NCBI RefSeq assembly: GCF_010728925.1
Contig: NZ_AP022608.1
Location: 1,426,001 to 1,490,000 of the forward strand
Source: Mycolicibacterium gadium
GTDB lineage: Bacteria; Actinomycetota; Actinomycetes; Mycobacteriales; Mycobacteriaceae
Reading direction: 5' to 3'
Length of the DNA stretch: 64,000 bases
Shown here: piece after piece, positions 23,831 through 35,101 of the stretch
How the letters are laid out: each line of letters opens with the position of its first letter
Position numbering within the stretch: the first letter of the stretch is position 1
Program-made: the position numbers and the translations under genes
The notes under the pieces: model-generated
What the model was told of the DNA's origin: nothing
The model's input: the letters and a program-made list of their open reading frames with translations, nothing else
Database searches by the model: none

Positions 23831-24526
23831 TTACGGGAGTCTGGTGACCAACTCTTCCACGCTCACCCGCGGACCGGTGAAGAACGGAGTCTCTTCGCGA
23901 GTGTGGCGCCGGGCGTCGGTCGCGCGCAATTCACGCATCAGGTCCACGATGCGATACAGCTCGGGCGCCTCGAAGGCCAGGATCCACTCGTAGTCCCCCA
24001 GCGCGAAAGCGGGCACCGTGTTCGCGCGAACGTCCTTGTACTCCCGGGCGGCCATCCCGTGCTCGGCCAGCATCTTGCGGCGCTCGTCGTCGGGCAGCAG
24101 GTACCACTCCAGCGACCGCACGAACGGATAGACACACACATATGCGCCCGGATCCTCGCCGGCCAGGAATGCCGGAATGTGGCTCTTGTTGAATTCGGCG
24201 GGCCGGTGCAACGCGACGCTGCTCCACACGGGATCGCTCGCTCGACCCAGCGTGGTCGTGCGGCGAAAATCCGAGTAGGTGGCCTGCAACGCCTCGACGG
24301 TTTCGGCGTGGGTCCAGAACATGAAGTCGGCGTCGGCCCGCATGCCGGCGATGTCATAGATCCCGCGTACCACGACACCCTTGTCTTCCTGCTGTTTCAG
24401 GAAGGTCGCCGTCTCGTCGACGATGCCGGCGCGCTCGTCGCCCAATTCGCCCGGCTCCACAGAGAACACCGAGAACATCAGGTAGCGGACGGTGGAGTTG
24501 AGCGCGTCGTAGTCGAGCTTGGCCAT
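23831..24526 (-). CDS. hemQ: coproheme decarboxylase (chlorite-dismutase fold)
   Basis: 231 residues. Ferredoxin-like repeats with [17 protein letters not shown] and the His/Tyr-bearing region [20 protein letters not shown] match actinobacterial HemQ, which decarboxylates coproheme to haem b with peroxide. It is transcribed with hemY and hemE, which together give the coproporphyrin-dependent pathway. Confidence 0.9.
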   Translation of the reverse strand: MAKLDYDALNSTVRYLMFSVFSVEPGELGDERAGIVDETATFLKQQEDKGVVVRGIYDIAGMRADADFMFWTHAETVEALQATYSDFRRTTTLGRASDPVWSSVALHRPAEFNKSHIPAFLAGEDPGAYVCVYPFVRSLEWYLLPDDERRKMLAEHGMAAREYKDVRANTVPAFALGDYEWILAFEAPELYRIVDLMRELRATDARRHTREETPFFTGPRVSVEELVTRLP

Positions 24527-24551
24527 GAGACCTATCGTGCCACGCGCGGGC

Positions 24552-25922
24552 TCAGGCGTTATTCGTCGCTCTCGCGACGGTGACCAGCGACGCAGCCGCC
24601 CTGGTCGCTGCGGCCACGCACGCAGGCACGCCGATGCCGTCCAGGTAGGCGCCGGCCACGGCCAAGGTCGGCGGCAGGCCGGCCCGCAGCTCGGCGACCA
24701 GTGCGCCGTGCCCAGGCCCGTACTGCGGCATCGCGTCGATCCACCGCTGGACGTGACAGTCCTCGGGATCCGTCGTCACCCCGAACACCGTGGCCAGATC
24801 CTGCCCCGCCCACGCCAGCAGGTCTTCGTCACCCGCACTTCGGGCCAGATCGTCGCCGAACCTGCCGTACGACAAACGCACCAGCTCGACGTTGCCGCGT
24901 CGGCCCCACTTCTGCGTCGACAGGGTAATCGCCTTGGCGCGCAACCGTTCTCCCCCGGCCACCAACACCCCGGACTGTTGCGGCACCGGCGTGCCACCAG
25001 GCAGTGCCAACGCCACCAGCGCACTCGACGCCACCCCGATGCGTCGTGCCGCCGCGGCGGTGCGCGGGGCAACGCCTTCGGCAAGGCGGGCGAGCCGCGG
25101 TGCGGGTACGGCCAACACCGCCGCGTCGGCGTGGTGGCGCACACCCTCGTCGTCGACGATTTCCCAGCCACGCGAAGATCGGTCGACCCGCTCGACGGTG
25201 ACCTGAAGCCAGCGGATACCCGCGCGCCGGACCAGCTCGTCGACCAGCACCGCGTAGCCGCCCTCGATCGCCCCGAACACCGAGCCCGACGCCACCGAGG
25301 GACCCGAGGCCGCCAGCGCGTCACGCACCGCGTCCGTCAGACTGCGCGCTCCGCGGTCCAGCGCCGCCGTCAGCGCCGGCAGAGCCGAACGGACGCCGAT
25401 GGTGGCCGACGACCCCGCGTACACACCTGCCAGTAGGGGATCTACCGAGCGGGCTACCACCTGGTCCCCGAAGCGGTCCCCGACCAGCTCGGCGACCGAG
25501 GGGTCGGCGCCGGGACGCCAGCGCAGCGGCCGCGCTCGTTCGTCGCGAATCCGGGCCAGCGTCGCGTCGTCCACGAGGCCGGCCAGCGCTCCCGGATGCG
25601 CCGGAATGCCCTGCAGTGTGCCCGTCGGCAACGGATGCAGATGTCCCTGGCTGTAGATCAGCGGCCGCGCCCCCGTGGTGCCGATCTGTCTTCCGCTCAG
25701 GCCCAGCTCGGCCAACAGTGCCGGCACCTCGGGTCGGCGGGCGACGAACGCCTCCGCGCCGACGTCCATCAGCTGGCCGCCGATCCGCTCGGTCCGCAGC
25801 ACACCGCCGAGTCGGTCGGCCGGGTCGAACAACGTTATCGACGCGGCGGGCCCCGCCGCCACCCGCAGCCGATAGGCGGCGACAAGGCCTGAAATACCCC
25901 CGCCGACAACGCAATACGACAT
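24552..25922 (-). CDS. hemY: coproporphyrinogen III oxidase (HemY type)
   Basis: 456 residues starting [20 protein letters not shown] at 25922, a clear FAD Rossmann motif; the frame is open much further upstream but that part overlaps hemE. The C-terminal [14 protein letters not shown] and [15 protein letters not shown] are the second FAD-binding region. It oxidises coproporphyrinogen III to coproporphyrin III. The gap to hemE is 2 bases. Confidence 0.9.
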   Translation of the reverse strand: MSYCVVGGGISGLVAAYRLRVAAGPAASITLFDPADRLGGVLRTERIGGQLMDVGAEAFVARRPEVPALLAELGLSGRQIGTTGARPLIYSQGHLHPLPTGTLQGIPAHPGALAGLVDDATLARIRDERARPLRWRPGADPSVAELVGDRFGDQVVARSVDPLLAGVYAGSSATIGVRSALPALTAALDRGARSLTDAVRDALAASGPSVASGSVFGAIEGGYAVLVDELVRRAGIRWLQVTVERVDRSSRGWEIVDDEGVRHHADAAVLAVPAPRLARLAEGVAPRTAAAARRIGVASSALVALALPGGTPVPQQSGVLVAGGERLRAKAITLSTQKWGRRGNVELVRLSYGRFGDDLARSAGDEDLLAWAGQDLATVFGVTTDPEDCHVQRWIDAMPQYGPGHGALVAELRAGLPPTLAVAGAYLDGIGVPACVAAATRAAASLVTVARATNNA

Positions 25923-25924
25923 GC

Positions 25925-26974
25925 TCACAGCGAATGCACCAACGAGACCAGGTCCGTGATCACGCCGGGGTCGGTGGGCGGCAGCACGCCGTGGCCGAGG
26001 TTGAAGATGTGGCCGGCGGCGCCGGCGTCGATGGCGCGACGGGCGTCCTCGACGACGGCTCGCGCCGCCCGTTCGACGACCGGCCAGCCCGCCAGCAGCA
26101 CGACCGGATCCAGGTTTCCCTGCAGTGCCGTGTTGGGCGGAACCCGTGTCGCGGCGTCGGCCAGCGAGGTGCGCCAGTCGACGCCGACGACGGTGGCCCC
26201 GGCCTCGCCCATCGCACCGAGCAGTTCGGCGGTGCCCACGCCGAAGTGGGTCATCGGCGCACCGGCGCCCGCGAGTGTCGAGAACACCCGTGAACTGTGC
26301 GGCAGCACGTACGTGCGGTAATCGGCCAGCGAGAGCGTGCCGGCCCACGAATCGAACAGCTGGATGGCATCCACACCGGCGCTGACCTGCGTCTGCAGGA
26401 AGGCGATGGTCACATCGGTCAGCGCCGTCATCAGCTCGTGCCAAGTGTCGGATTCGCCGAGCATCATCGCCTTGGTGCGCTCGTGGTTGCGGCTCGGGCC
26501 GCCCTCCACGAGATAGGACGCCAGCGTGAACGGCGCTCCCGCGAAACCGATGAGCGGGACATCACCAAGCTCGGCGGTCAGCTGCGTGATGGCGTCGGCC
26601 ACGGGTGCAACCTGCTGCGGCTCAAGCGGTTTGATGGCGTTGACATCGCCGATGGTGCGCACCGGGTGTTCGATCACCGGTCCGACGTCGGGCACGATGT
26701 CGAGCTCGATGCCCGCGGCCCGCAGCGGCACGACGATGTCGGAGAACAGGATCGCGGCGTCCACGCCGTGCCTGCGAACCGGCTGCAGGGTGATCTCGGT
26801 GATCAGCTCCGCGTCGAAGCAGGCCTGCATCATGGTGTTCTTCGCCCGCAGCGCCCGGTACTCGGGCAGCGAACGTCCGGCCTGCCGCATGAACCACACC
26901 GGCACGCGGCTCGGCTTGCGGCCTGAAGCGGCGGCGAGATAGGGCGAGTCGGGCAGGTCGCGGCGGGTAGTCAT
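25925..26974 (-). CDS. hemE: uroporphyrinogen decarboxylase
   Basis: 349 residues from MTTRRDLP (26974), which matches the mycobacterial HemE start; an ATG at 26992 would add 6 residues. [16 protein letters not shown] and [17 protein letters not shown] are the substrate-binding signatures, and the Asp in [14 protein letters not shown] is conserved. It produces coproporphyrinogen III, the substrate of the downstream hemY product. Confidence 0.95.
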   Translation of the reverse strand: MTTRRDLPDSPYLAAASGRKPSRVPVWFMRQAGRSLPEYRALRAKNTMMQACFDAELITEITLQPVRRHGVDAAILFSDIVVPLRAAGIELDIVPDVGPVIEHPVRTIGDVNAIKPLEPQQVAPVADAITQLTAELGDVPLIGFAGAPFTLASYLVEGGPSRNHERTKAMMLGESDTWHELMTALTDVTIAFLQTQVSAGVDAIQLFDSWAGTLSLADYRTYVLPHSSRVFSTLAGAGAPMTHFGVGTAELLGAMGEAGATVVGVDWRTSLADAATRVPPNTALQGNLDPVVLLAGWPVVERAARAVVEDARRAIDAGAAGHIFNLGHGVLPPTDPGVITDLVSLVHSL

Positions 26975-27164
26975 CGTGTCCAATGCTGCCATGCGCGCCC
27001 CGTAACCCCCCAATTCGCGCTGCGGCGACCCCCGCCTTCGCTCTCTGGACAGGTGGGGCCGTGGGTGGGCACAGCAAACAACGCCTGACCACGGGAGATC
27101 CCCTCACCGGGCAAAATCGGCGCGCCTGCGCACACGCCTGGCCAAATGGGGCTAGCTTCGAACG

Positions 27165-27746
27165 GTGACCACCGCCGAACCGGCTCAATTTCGCGAAGCG
27201 GTGGCGGCGATGAATGCCACCACCGTCCGGGCGGAGATCGAACTCGGCCCGATTCGCCCGCCTCAGCGGCTGGCGCCGTACAGCTATGCGCTGGGCGCGG
27301 AGGTCCGCCATCCCGAGACGGCCATCGTTCCCGAACGCTCCGAGGGCGACGCGTTCGGACGGCTGATCCTGCTGCACGACCCTGAGGGCGCCGAAGCGTG
27401 GGATGGCACGATGCGTCTCGTGGCCTATATCCAGGCGGACCTGGACTCCAGTGAAGCCGTCGACCCGCTGCTGCCCGAAGTCGCGTGGAGCTGGCTCGTC
27501 GACGCCCTGGAATCGCGGGCCGAGCACGTCACCGCATTGGGTGGCACCGTCACCGCGACCACGTCGGTGCGCTACGGCGACATCTCCGGTCCCCCGCGCG
27601 CCCACCAGCTGGAACTGCGGGCGTCGTGGACGGCGACCACCCTAGAGTTGGGACCACATGTCGAAGCGTTCTGCGAGGTGCTCGAGCACGCCGCCGGCCT
27701 GCCGCCGTCAGGTGTCACCGACTTGAGCTCCCGCACGCGCGCCTGA
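27165..27746 (+). CDS. DUF3000 protein, Rv2680-like
   Basis: 193 residues. A conserved actinobacterial protein always found beside ribonuclease D (4 bases to the next start). The motif IRPPQRLAPYSYALGAEV and the acidic TMRLVAYIQADLDS are seen. It has no known activity; the tight linkage suggests a role with the RNase. It is divergent from hemE across about 190 bases. Confidence 0.75.
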   Translation: MTTAEPAQFREAVAAMNATTVRAEIELGPIRPPQRLAPYSYALGAEVRHPETAIVPERSEGDAFGRLILLHDPEGAEAWDGTMRLVAYIQADLDSSEAVDPLLPEVAWSWLVDALESRAEHVTALGGTVTATTSVRYGDISGPPRAHQLELRASWTATTLELGPHVEAFCEVLEHAAGLPPSGVTDLSSRTRA

Positions 27747-27749
27747 CGT

Positions 27750-29045
27750 ATGGCCGACCCCCAGGAGGCCGGCCCCGAGTCGGGCTCGGAGGATGAGCCG
27801 GAAGCCACACCGCTGCTGGCGCCGCGCGACGGCGTGCCCGACCTGTCGGTCAGCGCACGCGATATCGAAAAGGCCGCCGAGCTGTTGGCGTCCGGCGAAG
27901 GACCTTTCGCGGTCGACGCCGAACGCGCCTCAGGCTTCCGCTACTCGAATCGCGCCTACCTGATCCAGATTCGTCGGGCCGGTGCTGGCACGGTGCTGAT
28001 CGACCCGGTCAACCACGGCGGTGATCCCGTCGCCACGCTGGCTCCGGTCGCGAAGGTGCTGACCACCGACGAGTGGGTGCTGCACGCGGCGGATCAGGAC
28101 CTGCCCTGCCTTGCCGAGATCGGGATGCGGCCGACGAAGCTCTACGACACCGAACTCGCGGGCCGCCTCGCCGGCTACGACAAGGTGAACCTCGCCACGA
28201 TGGTGCAGAAGCTCCTCGGTCTGCAGTTGACGAAGGGCCACGGCGCCGCGGACTGGTCGCAGCGGCCGCTGCCGCACGAGTGGTTGAACTACGCGGCGCT
28301 GGACGTCGAAGTGCTGCTCGACCTGCGCCACGCGGTCGCCGCTGTTCTCCAGGAGCAGCACAAATCCGACTGGGCCGCAGAGGAATTCGAGTATCTGCGG
28401 ACGGTCGTGGCCATGCCGACGCGCCGGGACCGCTGGCGGCGCACGTCGGGCATCCACAAAATCCGGGACGGACGCGCACTGGCGGCGGTCCGCGAACTGT
28501 GGACGACGCGCGATCACATCGCGCAGCGCCGTGACATCGCGCCCGGACGCATCCTTCCCGACGCGGCGATCGTCAATGCCGCCACCGCCGACCCTGACAC
28601 GGTCGAAAAGCTCACCGCCCTACCGGTGTTCGGGGGCTCACGGCAACGACGAATGGCTCATGTATGGCTGGAGGCGCTCGCGCGTGCGCGCACCACCGAC
28701 GACCCGCCGACGTCGCAGGAACCGTCCACCGGTCCCCCACCTGCTTCGCGATGGGCGCGCCGAAAGCCCGAAGCCGCGGTCCGACTGGAGGCGGCACGGT
28801 CCGGCATCATCGAACTGTCGCAGCGTATTTCGGTGCCGACCGAGAACATCATCACCCCGGAGATCGTGCGGCGGTTGTGTTGGGATTGGCAGCCGTTGTC
28901 ATCACGCGAAGCGACGGAGGCGGCGATCGACGGTTTCCTGCGAGAGGCCGGGGCACGGCAGTGGCAGCGCGACCTCGTCGACCCCGTGCTGACCGACGCC
29001 CTGTACCCCGACCCCGCCACCTCTGACGGCGAGGCGACTAGCTGA
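27750..29045 (+). CDS. rnd: ribonuclease D family 3'-5' exonuclease
   Basis: 431 residues. DEDD motifs: FAVDAERASGFRYS (Exo I), VLHAADQDLPCL (Exo II) and LNYAALDVEVLLDLR (Exo III). An HRDC domain follows near 225-300 (LAAVRELWTTRDHIAQRRDI). It trims tRNA and other RNA 3' ends. The 3' end overlaps the convergent hydrolase by 8 bases. Confidence 0.9.
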   Translation: MADPQEAGPESGSEDEPEATPLLAPRDGVPDLSVSARDIEKAAELLASGEGPFAVDAERASGFRYSNRAYLIQIRRAGAGTVLIDPVNHGGDPVATLAPVAKVLTTDEWVLHAADQDLPCLAEIGMRPTKLYDTELAGRLAGYDKVNLATMVQKLLGLQLTKGHGAADWSQRPLPHEWLNYAALDVEVLLDLRHAVAAVLQEQHKSDWAAEEFEYLRTVVAMPTRRDRWRRTSGIHKIRDGRALAAVRELWTTRDHIAQRRDIAPGRILPDAAIVNAATADPDTVEKLTALPVFGGSRQRRMAHVWLEALARARTTDDPPTSQEPSTGPPPASRWARRKPEAAVRLEAARSGIIELSQRISVPTENIITPEIVRRLCWDWQPLSSREATEAAIDGFLREAGARQWQRDLVDPVLTDALYPDPATSDGEATS

Positions 29046-29946
29046 CCCGGTCGACGTGGGCCAGGAAGTGCTTCAGCACCGCGTCGGGGGCTTCGATCTG
29101 CGGCCAGTGACCTATGTCGTCGGCGAGCATCACCACGTCCGCGTCGGGGATGACCTCGGCATACCGCCGAGCCATATGGGAACCGGAATTGGGGTCGATG
29201 GGCCCGTCGATGAGCCGCATCGGCACCGCGGTCTCCCGCATGGCGCGCACCCAACGATTGCGGTGGGTGTACCGGTCGGCCAGGAACCGTCCGACCTTGT
29301 GCATCACCCGCTTGCCGTCGTTGTATTCGAGAATCTCGTGGAATCGGTCCATCAACTCGCGTGAGGGCTTGGTGTTGGGGCCGAACATCTCGTTGATCGT
29401 CGGCTCCACGATCCGTCGCGACAGCGGGTTGCCCTGCAGGGGACTCATCAGGTCGCCGAGCGGTGTCCCCGACATCAGCTTCTGCATGGTGCGCGGTGTG
29501 TAGGTCTCGTTGAACATTCCGCCGTTGAGCCAGGTGATCGACTGGTAGCGCGGCGATCCATACGCGTGCTGACCGAACTCGCTGCGGGCCAACAGCTCTT
29601 GGCCGACAGAGTCGCCGAGGTCGTGCGCGAGCAGGTGGCAGACCTCGACGTTCAAATGGTCGAGCAGTGCCTCGTGCACGTCCGCGTGATCAAGCACCGA
29701 ATAGCCGTAGGCGACGGGTTTGGCCGAGAAGCCCATGCCGATCATGTCGGGTGCGACGACGGTGAACCGCTCGATCAATGCGGGCCAGATCAGCGACCAA
29801 TCCGACGAGTTGAACGGGTAGCCGTGGATCGCCAGCAGCACGGGTGCCCGGCCGATCGGCGGCCCGTCGACCCGGTAGAAGATATCGAAGCCCAGATAGT
29901 CGAAGTACCGGCCGGCAGCCTTCCAGCGTTCGAGTTCAGCATCCAT
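29038..29946 (-). CDS. alpha/beta hydrolase with Asp nucleophile
   Basis: 302 residues. The oxyanion segment AIHGYPFNSSDW and the nucleophile elbow HDLGDS (Asp as nucleophile, as in epoxide hydrolases, haloalkane dehalogenases and MEST-like proteins) are clear. Cap-domain helices lie at about 130-220 and the C-terminal His is in DDIGHWPQIE. The substrate cannot be decided, but the Asp nucleophile argues against an esterase. Confidence 0.8.
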   Translation of the reverse strand: MDAELERWKAAGRYFDYLGFDIFYRVDGPPIGRAPVLLAIHGYPFNSSDWSLIWPALIERFTVVAPDMIGMGFSAKPVAYGYSVLDHADVHEALLDHLNVEVCHLLAHDLGDSVGQELLARSEFGQHAYGSPRYQSITWLNGGMFNETYTPRTMQKLMSGTPLGDLMSPLQGNPLSRRIVEPTINEMFGPNTKPSRELMDRFHEILEYNDGKRVMHKVGRFLADRYTHRNRWVRAMRETAVPMRLIDGPIDPNSGSHMARRYAEVIPDADVVMLADDIGHWPQIEAPDAVLKHFLAHVDRVS

Positions 29947-30012
29947 GACCAGACTCTGTCACGAGCCTGTCGTGACTTCAGGACCCGGCCCGCGTGCCCT
30001 AATGTCGACTCG

Positions 30013-31683
30013 GTGAGCTTGCTCCTCGGGCCGACGCTGCGCCACGTCTCGGACACGACCGCCCTGGTGTGGGTACAGACCGAAAACGCGGGCACCGTCG
30101 ACGTTCTGGGCTCTTCGGCGCCGACGTTCGAGGTGCAGGGCCATCACTTCGCACTCGTCACGGTCACCGGGCTGAAGCCGGACAGCGTGACCGAGTACCA
30201 GGTGACGTTCAATGGGGAGACGGTATGGCCGCTCACCGACCCGGCCTTCTCCGAGTTTCCACCCAGCGTCATCCGGACCCGGGGCCCCGATACGGCGCAC
30301 CGATTGCGCGCGATATTCGGGTCGTGTCGTTACCCCAAAACCGAAGTGAAGAAGATCGAGTCCAAGATCAAGCACGACGCGCTCGATTCGTACGCGTCGC
30401 GGATGGCCGTGCGCCCGATCGACCAGTGGCCGGACGCCCTGATCCTGCTCGGTGATCAGCTCTACGCCGACGAACTCCCGCCCGACGAGCAGCGCCGTGT
30501 CAACAAGCGCCGCGCCCGGCTCCACCGAAACGGCAATCGTCCGCCCGACGAAGTGGTCAGCTTCGCGGAGTACGAACGGCTGTACCGCCATTCCTGGGGC
30601 GACCCGGAGATCAGGTGGCTGATGTCCACCGTGCCCACGGCGATGATCTTCGACGACCACGACATCCGCGACGATTGGAACACCTCGGCGTCCTGGCGCG
30701 TCAGTATGGCCAAGGAGCCGTGGTGGCAGGACCGGATCCGCGCCGGACTCGCGTCCTACTGGGTGTACCAACATCTGGGGAACCTGAGCCCGGACGAGCT
30801 GGCCGGCAACGAGGACTACCAACGCCTGCTGGCCATAGAAGGCGACACATGGTCGCATCTCGCCGAGCTTGCCGGCCGGGCCGACCGCGAGATCGAGGCG
30901 CACAAAGGCATTCGGTTCAGCTACCGATGGGATCTCGGACGGACTCGGCTGATCATGATCGACTCACGGAACGGGCGCATTCTGGAATCCGGTGAACGCA
31001 TGATGATCGGCGAAGACGAATTCCGGTGGGTCGAGGCCAAGGCCGAGGAGCATCCCGAGCAACTGGACCATCTGATGCTGGCCTCGTCGGTGCCATGGTT
31101 GATGCCGCCCGCGATAGGTGATCTGGAGACGCTCAACGAAGAGGCGGCAGACCGACCGGGCAGGCGCGGTAAGATCGGCGAGTTTTTGCGCAGGGCAGGC
31201 GATTTCGAACATTGGCCGGCGTTCTACAAGTCCTTGGTGCGGCTGGCGGAGATGATCACGAGGATCGCCAACCATCCTGACCGGCCCGCGACCATCAGCG
31301 TGCTGTCGGGCGACGTCCACCACAGCTACGCCGCGCGCGCCCGACTCGATGGCCTGTCGCCGAGCGGGTCGGCGGTACATCAGCTGGTCTGCTCTCCTGT
31401 GCACAACTACGTGCCGCTGTTCGTCAAACCCGCGTTCGCGTTGGGCTGGACCCGACCCGCTGCTGCGTTCACGCGATGGTGGGTGCGCCGCCACGGCGTC
31501 GAGTCACCACCGTTGACGTGGACGAACGTGTGTGGGCCCTTGTTCGGGAATACGATCGCGACCCTCGAGATCGACGGTCGCAGCGCTGAGGTGTTTTTCG
31601 AACAGCCGCGCAGGACAACGTCTTTGGAAGAAGTGGGCCGCGTCTCACTGATAGCGGGCACCTCGCTCCCGAAGAGGCGCTAG
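30013..31683 (+). CDS. PhoD-like metallophosphatase
   Basis: 556 residues from the GTG at 30013; the open frame extends upstream, but that portion is antisense to the hydrolase gene. An N-terminal beta-sandwich (1-95) precedes [28 protein letters not shown] and [13 protein letters not shown], the metal ligands of the PhoD fold. No signal peptide is evident, so it may be cytoplasmic. It converges on dxs with a 4-base overlap. Confidence 0.82.
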   Translation: MSLLLGPTLRHVSDTTALVWVQTENAGTVDVLGSSAPTFEVQGHHFALVTVTGLKPDSVTEYQVTFNGETVWPLTDPAFSEFPPSVIRTRGPDTAHRLRAIFGSCRYPKTEVKKIESKIKHDALDSYASRMAVRPIDQWPDALILLGDQLYADELPPDEQRRVNKRRARLHRNGNRPPDEVVSFAEYERLYRHSWGDPEIRWLMSTVPTAMIFDDHDIRDDWNTSASWRVSMAKEPWWQDRIRAGLASYWVYQHLGNLSPDELAGNEDYQRLLAIEGDTWSHLAELAGRADREIEAHKGIRFSYRWDLGRTRLIMIDSRNGRILESGERMMIGEDEFRWVEAKAEEHPEQLDHLMLASSVPWLMPPAIGDLETLNEEAADRPGRRGKIGEFLRRAGDFEHWPAFYKSLVRLAEMITRIANHPDRPATISVLSGDVHHSYAARARLDGLSPSGSAVHQLVCSPVHNYVPLFVKPAFALGWTRPAAAFTRWWVRRHGVESPPLTWTNVCGPLFGNTIATLEIDGRSAEVFFEQPRRTTSLEEVGRVSLIAGTSLPKRR

Positions 31684-33596
31684 TCGAAACGTTCGCTGAC
31701 TTCGCGGTCGGGTGCCACCGCGGAGCCCTGAGCCGCCACCCAGCCGGTGATCTGGCGCGCGATGTTGCGGTCGGTCAGTCCGACGTCGGCGAGCACCTCA
31801 CCGCGCGATGCGTGTTCGAAGAACTCCTGAGGCAATCCAGCGTCGCGGCAGGGCACGTCGATCTCTGCCCGGCGCAGCGCCGCCGATACCGCCGATCCGA
31901 TTCCACCCTGCACGCCGTTGTCCTCGATGGTGACCACCAGCTTGTGCGCGGCCGCGAACTCACCGAGGGCGGCAGGCACCGGAAGGACCCACCGCGGGTC
32001 CACGACTGTGACCCCAATGCCCTGGTTGCGAAGCCTTTCCGCGACCGCCAACGCCATCGCCGCGAACGGGCCGACGGCCACGATCAGCACGTCGTCGGAC
32101 AGGCCGTCGGCCGGGGCCGCGAGCACATCGATGCCGCCACGGCGTTCGACCGCCGGAATATCTTCGCCGACATCGCCTTTCGGGAACCGAATGGCGGTCG
32201 GCCCGTCCTTGATGTTGAGCGCTTCGCCGAGTTCCTCACGCAGTCGGGCGCCGTCGCGCGGGGCGGCCACCCGCATGCCCGGGACGATGCCCAGCATGGA
32301 CAGGTCCCAGATGCCGTTGTGGCTGGCACCGTCAGGACCGGTGACGCCGGAGCGATCAAGAACCATCGTGACGGGCAGCTTGTGCAGCGCGACGTCCATC
32401 ATGACCTGGTCGAACGCGCGGTTGAGGAACGTCGAGTAGATCGCCACAACCGGGTGCATGCCACCCATCGCCAGACCCGCGGCCGACGTCATCGCATGCT
32501 GCTCGGCGATGCCGACGTCGAAGAACCTGTCGGGGAACCGTTTCCGGAAATCGGATAGACCGGTCGGGCCGGGCATCGCAGCGGTGATGGCCACGATGTC
32601 GCGCCGCCGGGCGGCATAGCCGATGAGTGCGTCGGAGAACGCCGACGTCCATCCGGGCCCCGGCACCGACGTGGCCAGCCCCGTCTCGGGATCGATGACG
32701 CCGCAGGAGTGCATCTGGTCGGCTTCGTCGTTCTCGGCGGGGGCGTACCCCATGCCCTTGCGGGTGACGACGTGCACGATAACGGGCGCATTGAAGCCGC
32801 GCGCGTGGCGCAGTGCGCTCTCCACCGCATGCTCGTCATGACCGTCGATCGGGCCGACATACTTGAGGCCGAGGTCGGTGAACATCACCTGCGGCGAGAG
32901 CGCGTCTTTGATCCCGGCCTTGATGCTGTGCATGCACTGGTAGCAGATCTCGCCGATGATCGGCACCTTCTGGACGGCCTTGCGGCCCTCCTCGAGCACG
33001 CGCTCGTACCCGGGCTGCAGGCGAAGCCCGGCCAGGTGTTCGGCGAAGCCGCCGATCGTGGGCGCGTAGCTGCGGCCGTTGTCGTTGACGATGATTACGA
33101 CCGGGCGCCGGGACGCGGCGATGTTGTTCAGCGCCTCCCAGCACATGCCGCCGGTGAGGGCGCCGTCCCCGACGACGGCAACCACGTGACGGTTGCGGTG
33201 CCCGGACAACTCGAAGGCCTTGGCCAGTCCGTCGGCGTACGACAACGCCGAGCTGGCGTGGCTGGACTCGACCCAGTCGTGCTCGCTCTCGCTGCGCGAT
33301 GGATAGCCCGACAGGCCGCCCTTCTTGCGCAGTGTGTCGAAATCATGACAGCGACCCGTCAGCATCTTGTGGACGTAGGACTGGTGTCCGGTGTCGAAGA
33401 TGATCGGATCGTGCGGCGAGTCGAACACCCGATGCAGCGCAAGCGTGAGCTCGACCACACCGAGGTTCGGGCCGAGGTGTCCGCCGGTTGCAGCGACCTT
33501 GTGAATCAGGAATTCGCGGATTTCCTGCGCCAGCTCACTCATCTGCGACTGGGTCAAGTGCTGCAGATCAGCGGGGCCGCGGATCTGTTCAAGCAT
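31680..33596 (-). CDS. dxs: 1-deoxy-D-xylulose-5-phosphate synthase
   Basis: 638 residues, the normal size. TPP-binding [17 protein letters not shown], the conserved [16 protein letters not shown] and the transketolase regions [18 protein letters not shown] and [20 protein letters not shown] are intact. It makes DXP from pyruvate and glyceraldehyde-3-phosphate, the first step of the MEP isoprenoid pathway. It corresponds to dxs1 (Rv2682c). Confidence 0.96.
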   Translation of the reverse strand: MLEQIRGPADLQHLTQSQMSELAQEIREFLIHKVAATGGHLGPNLGVVELTLALHRVFDSPHDPIIFDTGHQSYVHKMLTGRCHDFDTLRKKGGLSGYPSRSESEHDWVESSHASSALSYADGLAKAFELSGHRNRHVVAVVGDGALTGGMCWEALNNIAASRRPVVIIVNDNGRSYAPTIGGFAEHLAGLRLQPGYERVLEEGRKAVQKVPIIGEICYQCMHSIKAGIKDALSPQVMFTDLGLKYVGPIDGHDEHAVESALRHARGFNAPVIVHVVTRKGMGYAPAENDEADQMHSCGVIDPETGLATSVPGPGWTSAFSDALIGYAARRRDIVAITAAMPGPTGLSDFRKRFPDRFFDVGIAEQHAMTSAAGLAMGGMHPVVAIYSTFLNRAFDQVMMDVALHKLPVTMVLDRSGVTGPDGASHNGIWDLSMLGIVPGMRVAAPRDGARLREELGEALNIKDGPTAIRFPKGDVGEDIPAVERRGGIDVLAAPADGLSDDVLIVAVGPFAAMALAVAERLRNQGIGVTVVDPRWVLPVPAALGEFAAAHKLVVTIEDNGVQGGIGSAVSAALRRAEIDVPCRDAGLPQEFFEHASRGEVLADVGLTDRNIARQITGWVAAQGSAVAPDREVSERFD

Positions 33597-33605
33597 CCCG
33601 TCAGT

Positions 33606-34907
33606 CTACGCACCGGGTTCGGTGCGGTCCTGCCGAGACGCGTAGACATCGGGCACACCGTCAAGATCGTGGTCGGCGGTCTCCATTTCATGAATGCGCC
33701 GATACGCCGCGTTGCGGCTCAACAACACCGCGGATGCCAGTACACCTGCGACAACAGACCCGACCAGGACGCCGATCTTGACGTCGTCACCGGCCGGGGT
33801 GCCGTGCCCGAACGCCAGCTCGCCGATTAATAACGAAACTGTGAACCCGATCCCGGCCAACAGCGACACGCCGAGGACATCGCGCCAGGCGAGGTCGTCG
33901 TCGAGGTTCGCGCGGGTGAACTTGGCCAGCAGGAACGCGGTGCCCCACACGCCCAGCGGCTTGCCGATCACCAGCCCCGCGATGACCCCGTACGTGACGG
34001 GATGCGTCAGCGCCGACCCGAAGCCGGACCAGCCACCGACCGTGACACCGGCGGCGAAGAACGCGAACACGGGCACCGCGAAACCTGCGGAGACTGGACG
34101 CAGCCGATGCTCGAAGTCCTCGGCGGACGCATGGCGGCCCAGCACCGGCACGGTGAAGCCCAGCACCACGCCGGCGACGGTGGCGTGCACGCCGCTGGCA
34201 TGCACCAGCGCCCACGTCGCCACCGCGAGCGGGACCAGCAGCCACCAGTGCCGCATCCCGCGCTGGACGGCGAGGGCGAACAATCCGCCCGGCACCAGCG
34301 CCAGCGCCAGCGCCCCCGGCGAGAGGTGGTCGGTGTAGAAGAAGGCGATCACGATGATCGCCAACAGGTCGTCGACCACCGCCAAGGTGAGCAGGAAGGT
34401 GCGCAGCGCGCTCGGCAGGTGGGTCGACAGCACCGCCAGCACTGCGACCGCGAACGCGATGTCGGTGGCCGTCGGCACCGCCCACCCGACGACGTTCTCC
34501 GGGTGTCCGGCCGCCAGGTTGACGCCGATGAAGATCGCGGCGGGCACCGCCATGCCGCCGACGGCGGCGAGGATCGGCAGCGCGGCTCGGCTCGGGTCTC
34601 GCAGATCTCCGGCAACGAACTCGCGTTTGAGTTCCAACCCGACGACGAAGAAGAAAATCGCCAGTAATCCGTCGGCCGCCCAGGCGGACAAACTCAGCTG
34701 CAGGTGCAGCGATTCGGGCCCGAACGTGAATTCCGAAAGCGCGTCATAGCCCTGCGACCACGGCGAGTTCGCCCACACCAGCGCTGCGCCCGCCGCGAAC
34801 AGCAGCAGGACACCGCCGACAGTTTCCGTGCGAAGGATTTCGGCGAGCCGCTGAGTTTCGGGCCAGCTGCCCCGAGTCAGCAGACGCCGGCTCAGTCGAT
34901 TGATCAC
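33606..34907 (-). CDS. nhaA: Na+/H+ antiporter NhaA
   Basis: 433 residues from GTG at 34907 behind GGAGGAGG. About 12 membrane segments. The signature [20 protein letters not shown] and the ion-binding region [19 protein letters not shown] (paired Asp) are present. It exchanges Na+ or Li+ for H+. The leader carries the 17-nt element shared with both ABC operons of the neighbouring region. The gene is not part of the M. tuberculosis gene order here. Confidence 0.93.
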   Translation of the reverse strand: MINRLSRRLLTRGSWPETQRLAEILRTETVGGVLLLFAAGAALVWANSPWSQGYDALSEFTFGPESLHLQLSLSAWAADGLLAIFFFVVGLELKREFVAGDLRDPSRAALPILAAVGGMAVPAAIFIGVNLAAGHPENVVGWAVPTATDIAFAVAVLAVLSTHLPSALRTFLLTLAVVDDLLAIIVIAFFYTDHLSPGALALALVPGGLFALAVQRGMRHWWLLVPLAVATWALVHASGVHATVAGVVLGFTVPVLGRHASAEDFEHRLRPVSAGFAVPVFAFFAAGVTVGGWSGFGSALTHPVTYGVIAGLVIGKPLGVWGTAFLLAKFTRANLDDDLAWRDVLGVSLLAGIGFTVSLLIGELAFGHGTPAGDDVKIGVLVGSVVAGVLASAVLLSRNAAYRRIHEMETADHDLDGVPDVYASRQDRTEPGA

Positions 34908-34920
34908 CCGGTGCCTCCTC

Positions 34921-34978
34921 CTGGTCGCGGTTCACCGACTGCCGACCAGACTTCCCGGCACACCTTGGGACAACCCTA
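34921..34978 (-). promoter_or_regulatory. leader of nhaA with shared 17-nt element
   Basis: Read on the minus strand: -10 box TAGGGT (34978-34973), 14 bases, element CCGGGAAGTCTGGTCGG (34958-34942), then CTGGTCG of the element can pair with CGACCAG at 34927-34921, just before the GGAGGAGG site. The alternative 4-bp stem GCCG/CGGC closes an 11-base loop. Start codon 34 bases beyond the element. Confidence 0.65.
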
Positions 34979-35035
34979 TGCCATGGCCCGATGCCCGGCG
35001 CGGCAACCAATCTGGTGTCCATGTGCAGGCGCGAG

Positions 35036-35089
35036 TACAGTCCTCGCCAGGTGCGCCGGGAAGTCTGGTCGGCTGTCAGTTGACCGACC
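35036..35089 (+). promoter_or_regulatory. leader of the 35102 ABC operon with shared 17-nt element
   Basis: -10 box TACAGT (35036-35041), 14 bases, element CCGGGAAGTCTGGTCGG (35056-35072). Its GGTCGG (35067-35072) can pair with CCGACC (35084-35089), directly upstream of the GGAAGG ribosome binding site. Start codon (GTG 35102) 29 bases beyond the element. Confidence 0.65.
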
Positions 35090-35101
35090 CTGGAAGGCCC
35101 G

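Noticed and set aside
26622..27605. Minus-strand 327-codon frame
   Set aside because: Overlaps hemE in another frame and the antisense of the DUF3000 gene.
29566..30012. N-terminal extension of the PhoD-like protein by about 150 residues
   Set aside because: This stretch is antisense to the 29038-29946 hydrolase gene; a GTG with better fit lies at 30013.
34942..35072. Cobalamin riboswitch because of the GGGAAGTC-GGT resemblance
   Set aside because: The leader is only about 50-60 nt after the presumed start, far too short, and the other conserved B12 boxes are missing.
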